Origin: Asterias rubens | Taxonomy: Eukaryota; Echinodermata; Asteroidea; Forcipulatida; Asteriidae | Length of the DNA: 64,000 nucleotides | Assembly: GCF_902459465.1 (NCBI RefSeq) | Contig: NC_047082.1 | Span: forward strand, 3,782,001 to 3,846,000 | Reading direction: 5' to 3' | Shown here: piece after piece, positions 60,061 to 64,000 of the stretch | Layout of the letters: each line of letters starts with the position of its first letter | How positions within the stretch are numbered: the first letter of the stretch is position 1 | Program-made: the position numbers and the translations under genes | The notes under the pieces: model-generated | The model's database searches: none | Told to the model about the DNA's origin: nothing | The model's input: the letters and a program-made list of their open reading frames with translations, nothing else

Positions 60061-60458
60061 GGCCGGGTTCAGCTCCCGGCCTGAAGGTCTGAGCTATTGG
60101 CGTTTTTGTGGTGACAAATCAAGCGCTCCGTAATGCACAAAACAGAGAAATCGACACATTTTTCGCGCCCTTCTTATCCAAACCAATCTTTTAATTTTAC
60201 TGGAAATATTTATGAAACATCAACGAGCTCAAAAAACTTCACTTCCACAATCAACTAGTTGCTTATCCAAAAGAACAGAGGGCGGTCGCAAAATTTGCAT
60301 GGGGTTTTGGACGATCTTTATCACCCACTTTTTGCCCCGTAAAAGCCTACCGGTATTTTCATACATTCATGATTTGAGGATCGGTGGTTTTATATAGAAC
60401 TTCTGTTGCACTTACATTATTTTCGAATCAACTATTGCTGTTCCGTTGACGACGTTCA

Positions 60459-60744
60459 TTAAAGAAACTAAACACTATATGGTAATTGTCAAAGACTAGT
60501 CTTCACAGTTTGTGTATCTCAACATTATGCATAAAATAACAGGCCGGTGAAAATTTGAACTCAATTGGTCGTTGAGATTGCGAGATATTAATGAAAGAAA
60601 AATCACCCTTGTCACATGAAGTTGTGTGCGTTTAGATGCTTGATTTCGAGACCTCAAATTCTAAATCTGACGTCTCAAAATCAAATTCGTGGAAAATTAC
60701 TTCTTTCTCAAAAACTACATCACTTTAGAGGGAGCCGTTTCTCA
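60459..60744 (+). mobile_element. M1 TTAA MITE, right end missing
   Basis: TTAA 60459-60462, AGAAACTAAACACTATATGG, GACCTCA core, stops at GGAGCCGTTTCTCAG. Confidence 0.85.
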
Positions 60745-60776
60745 GTAGTGTGAAAAGGGCTATATTTCATGAGTTC

Positions 60777-60880
60777 CTTGAGATTATCAAATCAGTCAGT
60801 TCAATCACATAGCAATGGTTCAACGTTGGCCCGCGCAAGACCATGGTTCGAATCCCTTCGTGTGGGAGTGCTTTTTACAA
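60777..60880 (+). repeat. tRNA-like segment with GGTTCGAATCCC box
   Basis: TAGCAATGGTTCAACG, CGCGCAAGACCATGGTTCGAATCCC-type sequence, then a T-rich tail. Not foldable into a full tRNA by eye; likely SINE-related to 61205-61525. Confidence 0.45.
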
Positions 60881-60902
60881 TTTTTCTTATTGTTAATACT
60901 CA

Positions 60903-61081
60903 CACTGCTAAAAATGAGATACTTGAAATAAGAAAACATCTTATTTTGAGAAAATATTTCTTGTGTCACTCACTTGAAAGAAATATATTTTGTTTTATTC
61001 TCAAAAGTAGGGAGTGACACAAGAAATATTTTCTCAAAATAAGATGTTTTTCTCATTTCATGAATACCATTTTGAGCAGTG
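60903..61081. mobile_element. Palindromic MITE (CACTGCTMAAAATG ends)
   Basis: Left arm with AACATCTTATTTTGAGAAAA and TATTTCTTGTGTCACTC is mirrored at the right, ending CATTTTGAGCAGTG. 179 bp with ~65-bp arms. Target duplication unclear. Confidence 0.88.
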
Positions 61082-61204
61082 CACGCATGCAACTTATCAG
61101 CTGATCAGCTGATTTCATCTTTTTCTTTTCAAAACAGTGCCATATAAAGTGTGATTGGCCATTTCCTCTTTTTTTTCCCAATGTTGCATGTCTGTTAAAC
61201 TCGG

Positions 61205-61525
61205 CCTCTGCCAAACAATGTAATGCTGAAGTACCTCAATTCAAAACTCCCTCTTTCACCAACTGCGAACGTAGCGCAATGCTGCGGTCCACTGGTTTGA
61301 TCACTCTGTGCATTCCAGAGTTGGTACCCGGTTCGAATCCCGACAAGGGTGTTTTTATTATTCTTTTGCAATTTTTAACCTCTGCCCAACTATGTAGTGT
61401 TGAAGTACCTCAATTTGAAACTCTCTTTCACCAACGGCGATCGTAGCGCCATGCTGCGGTCCACTGGTTTGTTCAGTTCTGTGCATTCCAGAGTTGGTAC
61501 GACCGGTTCGAATCCTCTCCGTAGT
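61205..61525 (+). repeat. Two tandem ~174-bp units carrying a tRNA-like B box
   Basis: TGAAGTACCTCAATT at 61227 and 61401; GCTGCGGTCCACTGGTTTG, GTGCATTCCAGAGTTGG and CCGGTTCGAATCC in both. Possibly a SINE dimer. Confidence 0.82.
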
Positions 61526-61778
61526 GGGACATGGTGGCTGTTGGCAACAGGCGATGGTATGGGGTACCGTGTGCCATGTCTCGACCCCCACTCGGAGTTT
61601 GGTTACGGTCGGGAAAGGATAAAGAGGGGCCGGGGTTGCCAACCCCTGAAGGGAGCTAATGGGTTCTTTCTGAAAGTACCCTGAATGCCTGGCCTTCACT
61701 CCGACTAACTTTCTGCTCAAATTTACTGTATTTCTTTTCTCCTTTTTCTTCTTTCTCGCCTCCTCATTTGTATGCAAC

Positions 61779-62163
61779 CTAAAGGCAGTGGACAATATTG
61801 GTTATTACTCAAAATAATTATTAGCATAAAACTTTTCTTGGTAAAGAGTAATGGGGAGAGGTTGATGGTATAACACATTGTGAGAAACGGCTCCCTCTGA
61901 AGTGCCATAGTTTTCGAGAAAGAAGTTATTTTCCACAAATCTGATTTCGAAACCTCAGATTTAGAACTTGAGGTCTCGAAATCAACCATCTAAACGCACA
62001 CAACTTCGTGTGACAAGGGTTTTTTTCTTTCATTATTTATCTCGCAAGTTCGATAGCCGATTGAGCTCAAATTTTTACAGGTTTGTTATTTTATGCATAT
62101 GTTGAGATACACCAACTGTGAAGGCTAGTCTTTGACATTTACCAATAGTGTCCACTGCCCTAA
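61779..62163 (-). mobile_element. M1 MITE flanked by CTAA instead of TTAA
   Basis: CTAA-AGGCAGTGGACAATATTGG to AGTGTCCACTGCC-CTAA. Core GAAACCTCAGATTT/AACTTGAGGTCTC. Confidence 0.9.
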
Positions 62164-62270
62164 CCAGAGTCGAATAACTACAGTTATATTGCGAGACAAA
62201 GAAAAGGGAATTTCTTGTTTTCAGGGTTTTCTTATTTAAAGTGATGAAAATGTCGTCGCAATCATCTCAG

Positions 62271-62587
62271 TTAAAAAACACTGGACACTAATTTTGGTAA
62301 TGTCAAAGACTATATGAGTCTTCTCACTTAGTGTATCTCAACATATGCACAAAATAACAAATCTGTGAAAATTTGAACTCAATTGGTCGTCGAAGTTGCG
62401 AGATAATAATGGAAGAAATCAAATTCGTGAAATCTTACTTCTTTCTCAAAAACTACGTTAGTTCGAAGGGAGCCGTTTCTTACTATGTTTTACTCGACCA
62501 ACAGCTCTACTCTCCATTGATCGTTAACAAGTAAGATTTTATGCTAACAATTATTTTGAGTAATTACCAATGTGTCCAGTGCCTTTA
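62271..62587 (+). mobile_element. M1 MITE, core deleted
   Basis: TTAA 62271-62274, ACACTGGACACTAATTTTGG, through CAGCTCTACTCTCCATTGA to GTGTCCAGTGCC-TTTATA. Confidence 0.82.
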
Positions 62588-62764
62588 TAAGTGCTTACGA
62601 CGAATAATCTATTTTAGCTCATAAGAGGCCACTTTTAATAGGGCTGCTCGGGCCTCGGGCCTGTATAGCTTTATAGCAGAAAATACTGTTTATAGGAAAT
62701 TTCTATGCTTTAAAGCAAGAAAGGGGTGAGGCACTATGCACACAACCATGTAAGTTCATGAACT

Positions 62765-62842
62765 TTTTGCTGGCTAAGCAATAATGTCTGTGCTTGTTAG
62801 CAAAGTTTGCGCTTACTACGGCTTTATGAAATTGGGCCCGGC
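62765..62842. repeat. M4 end fragment
   Basis: GCTGGCTAAGCAATAATG, TTAGCAAAGTTTGCGC and GCTTTATGAAATTGGGCCC. Confidence 0.65.
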
Positions 62843-63187
62843 GATACGGATGGCCTTACTTCTGACTGGCTGCTCATCATGTTTGTTGTTTGTTTTGTTT
62901 GTTTGTTTAGATGATCTTCCCGTCAAGAACTCTGCAAACTCCCACACAAGGGCCCAGAAACATAACAGCCAATCTCTCTCATAAACATTGAATAAAAAAC
63001 GAGTTGAGAAAATTATGATTCAATCAGTTAATAATAATAATAATAAAGACTTGCAATGCCCACAAATCCACCCAGACGAAAATACTTATATTATTCTAGT
63101 CATTGTGAAATCAGCTTTTGAGGGATTCGAACCCACTTAACCTTGTATTTCAAGCAATACAGTCTAAATCCATTGCAGGATATAGAG

Positions 63188-63256
63188 GGCGGACGGGGGG
63201 GGGGTGTGGGCAGGCGGGGGGTGGGGCGGAGGGCAGACGGGGGGGGGGCGGACCGG
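63188..63256. repeat. G-rich tract with quadruplex-type G runs
   Basis: At least five runs of 4-10 G separated by short ACs/CGs (GGCAGGCGGGGGGTGGGGCG and similar). Confidence 0.85.
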
Positions 63257-64000
63257 ACGTGATTGCTAGACGTTTCGTGTATGGCATGTTTAATGAGAGT
63301 AATAGAATAATAAGTGTAGTGTTGTTTTTCAATTTTGTCTTTGAATAAAACTGTTTATCATGCACTCCGTCGTCTGCACGACCAAAATAGCTTTGGGCGT
63401 CCTCGCAACCATGGTTCTCTTTTTAAAATCAAATTGTTGTGCAACATGAGATCGATCAATCCATTTAAAAACTAGAAAACGAGGTTGTGAAAATTACCTA
63501 TCATCACCAACTACGTGTGGAAAATACATCGCGCAATCAATCGCGCCAAATTTTAGCTGAGATGGCGCGAGCTTCGATGACAAACCACGTTAAGACACGA
63601 GTGGGAGTTTGTTGATGTTATGTTTCCCCTGAATGTGATCGTCATTCCTAATCCTAAAGCAACATTTGTGTGTGCTGCAGTGTGGTGTTTCTTTGTAGAT
63701 TCAGCAGCTGAGGGGTACAGATCTTTACGGTAGGTAGCACATAAAAAACCTGGTTGGTAAATCAATAAAAATGTCAAGAATGTGGAACTAACCTAAAATA
63801 AAGTTTGTTTTTTGGAGGATGTCGATTTATAATACACGACTTAACCTTATACAAAATGTACATGTACATACATGTTGACGTTGATACCTTTTTTAGGTTA
63901 CGATTAGTGTACGTATAGAACTCAGAATGATTAGCTAGTGTGGAGGGACATAAATATATTTTAACTTTCACTTTTATTATAAGTTTTAATTGATCAACAA

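Larger units (their letters stand above)
56341..64000. other. Gene-free right end
   Basis: Downstream of SELENOI. MITEs and tandem repeats are entered separately. About 57.45-58.25, 58.40-58.90, 59.46-60.00 and 63.26-64.00 kb are AT-rich with nothing I can name. Confidence 0.5.

Noticed and set aside
62910..62995. Terminal-exon-like segment: T-rich acceptor TTTGTTTAG, short frame, AATAAA
   Set aside because: Follows a repeat fragment, encodes nothing recognisable, and cannot be tied to SELENOI without transcripts.
63553..63777. 74-residue minus-strand open frame of ordinary composition
   Set aside because: No known motif and no clear splice partners in the window.

Overview
This window is eukaryotic. 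Its genes are split by GT-AG introns, it has no operons or ribosome binding sites, and it is full of short inverted-repeat transposons and tRNA-derived SINEs. Gene content and repeat style point to a marine invertebrate deuterostome, most likely an echinoderm (sea-star-like). The phylum is an inference; the split-gene, repeat-rich architecture is directly visible.

Layout. (1) 1-4.4 kb, plus strand: an intron-containing gene, cut off at the left edge, for a C2H2-like zinc-finger plus tyrosine-recombinase-like protein with a small charged C-terminal domain. (2) 7.0-26.0 kb, minus strand: an RP1-like gene with doublecortin (DCX) domains followed by a PLAT/LH2 domain. It has two alternative first coding exons, each with its own in-frame upstream stop. 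(3) 26.0-38.2 kb: a 12-kb gene-free, repeat-filled stretch. (4) 38.2-44.05 kb, plus strand: a complete TMEM68 ortholog (323 aa, six coding exons). (5) 48.4-55.9 kb, plus strand: a complete SELENOI/EPT1 ortholog (412 aa, nine coding exons) that ends in an ordinary stop codon and lacks the vertebrate C-terminal selenocysteine. (6) 56-64 kb: repeats and a G-rich tract, no convincing gene.

TMEM68 (acylglycerol synthesis) and SELENOI (phosphatidylethanolamine synthesis) both act on ER glycerolipids; their proximity is probably coincidental. RP1 and TMEM68 are also neighbours on human chromosome 8q, so RP1-TMEM68 may be retained ancient linkage.

About thirty copies of one TTAA-flanked, palindromic MITE family (called M1 here) occupy roughly 10 kb, often nested or joined end to end through shared TTAA sites. 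Other families, all named here for convenience: M2 (a second TTAA family), M3 (CTAAG-rich hairpin), M4 (GGGCCCAATTTCAT ends), M5 (GGGCAAGGGC/CCAAGG repeats), hAT-type MITEs, three tRNA-derived SINE families (S1 Ser/Leu-like, S2, S3) and LINE 3' ends. Partial tandem exon duplications occur in both TMEM68 and SELENOI.
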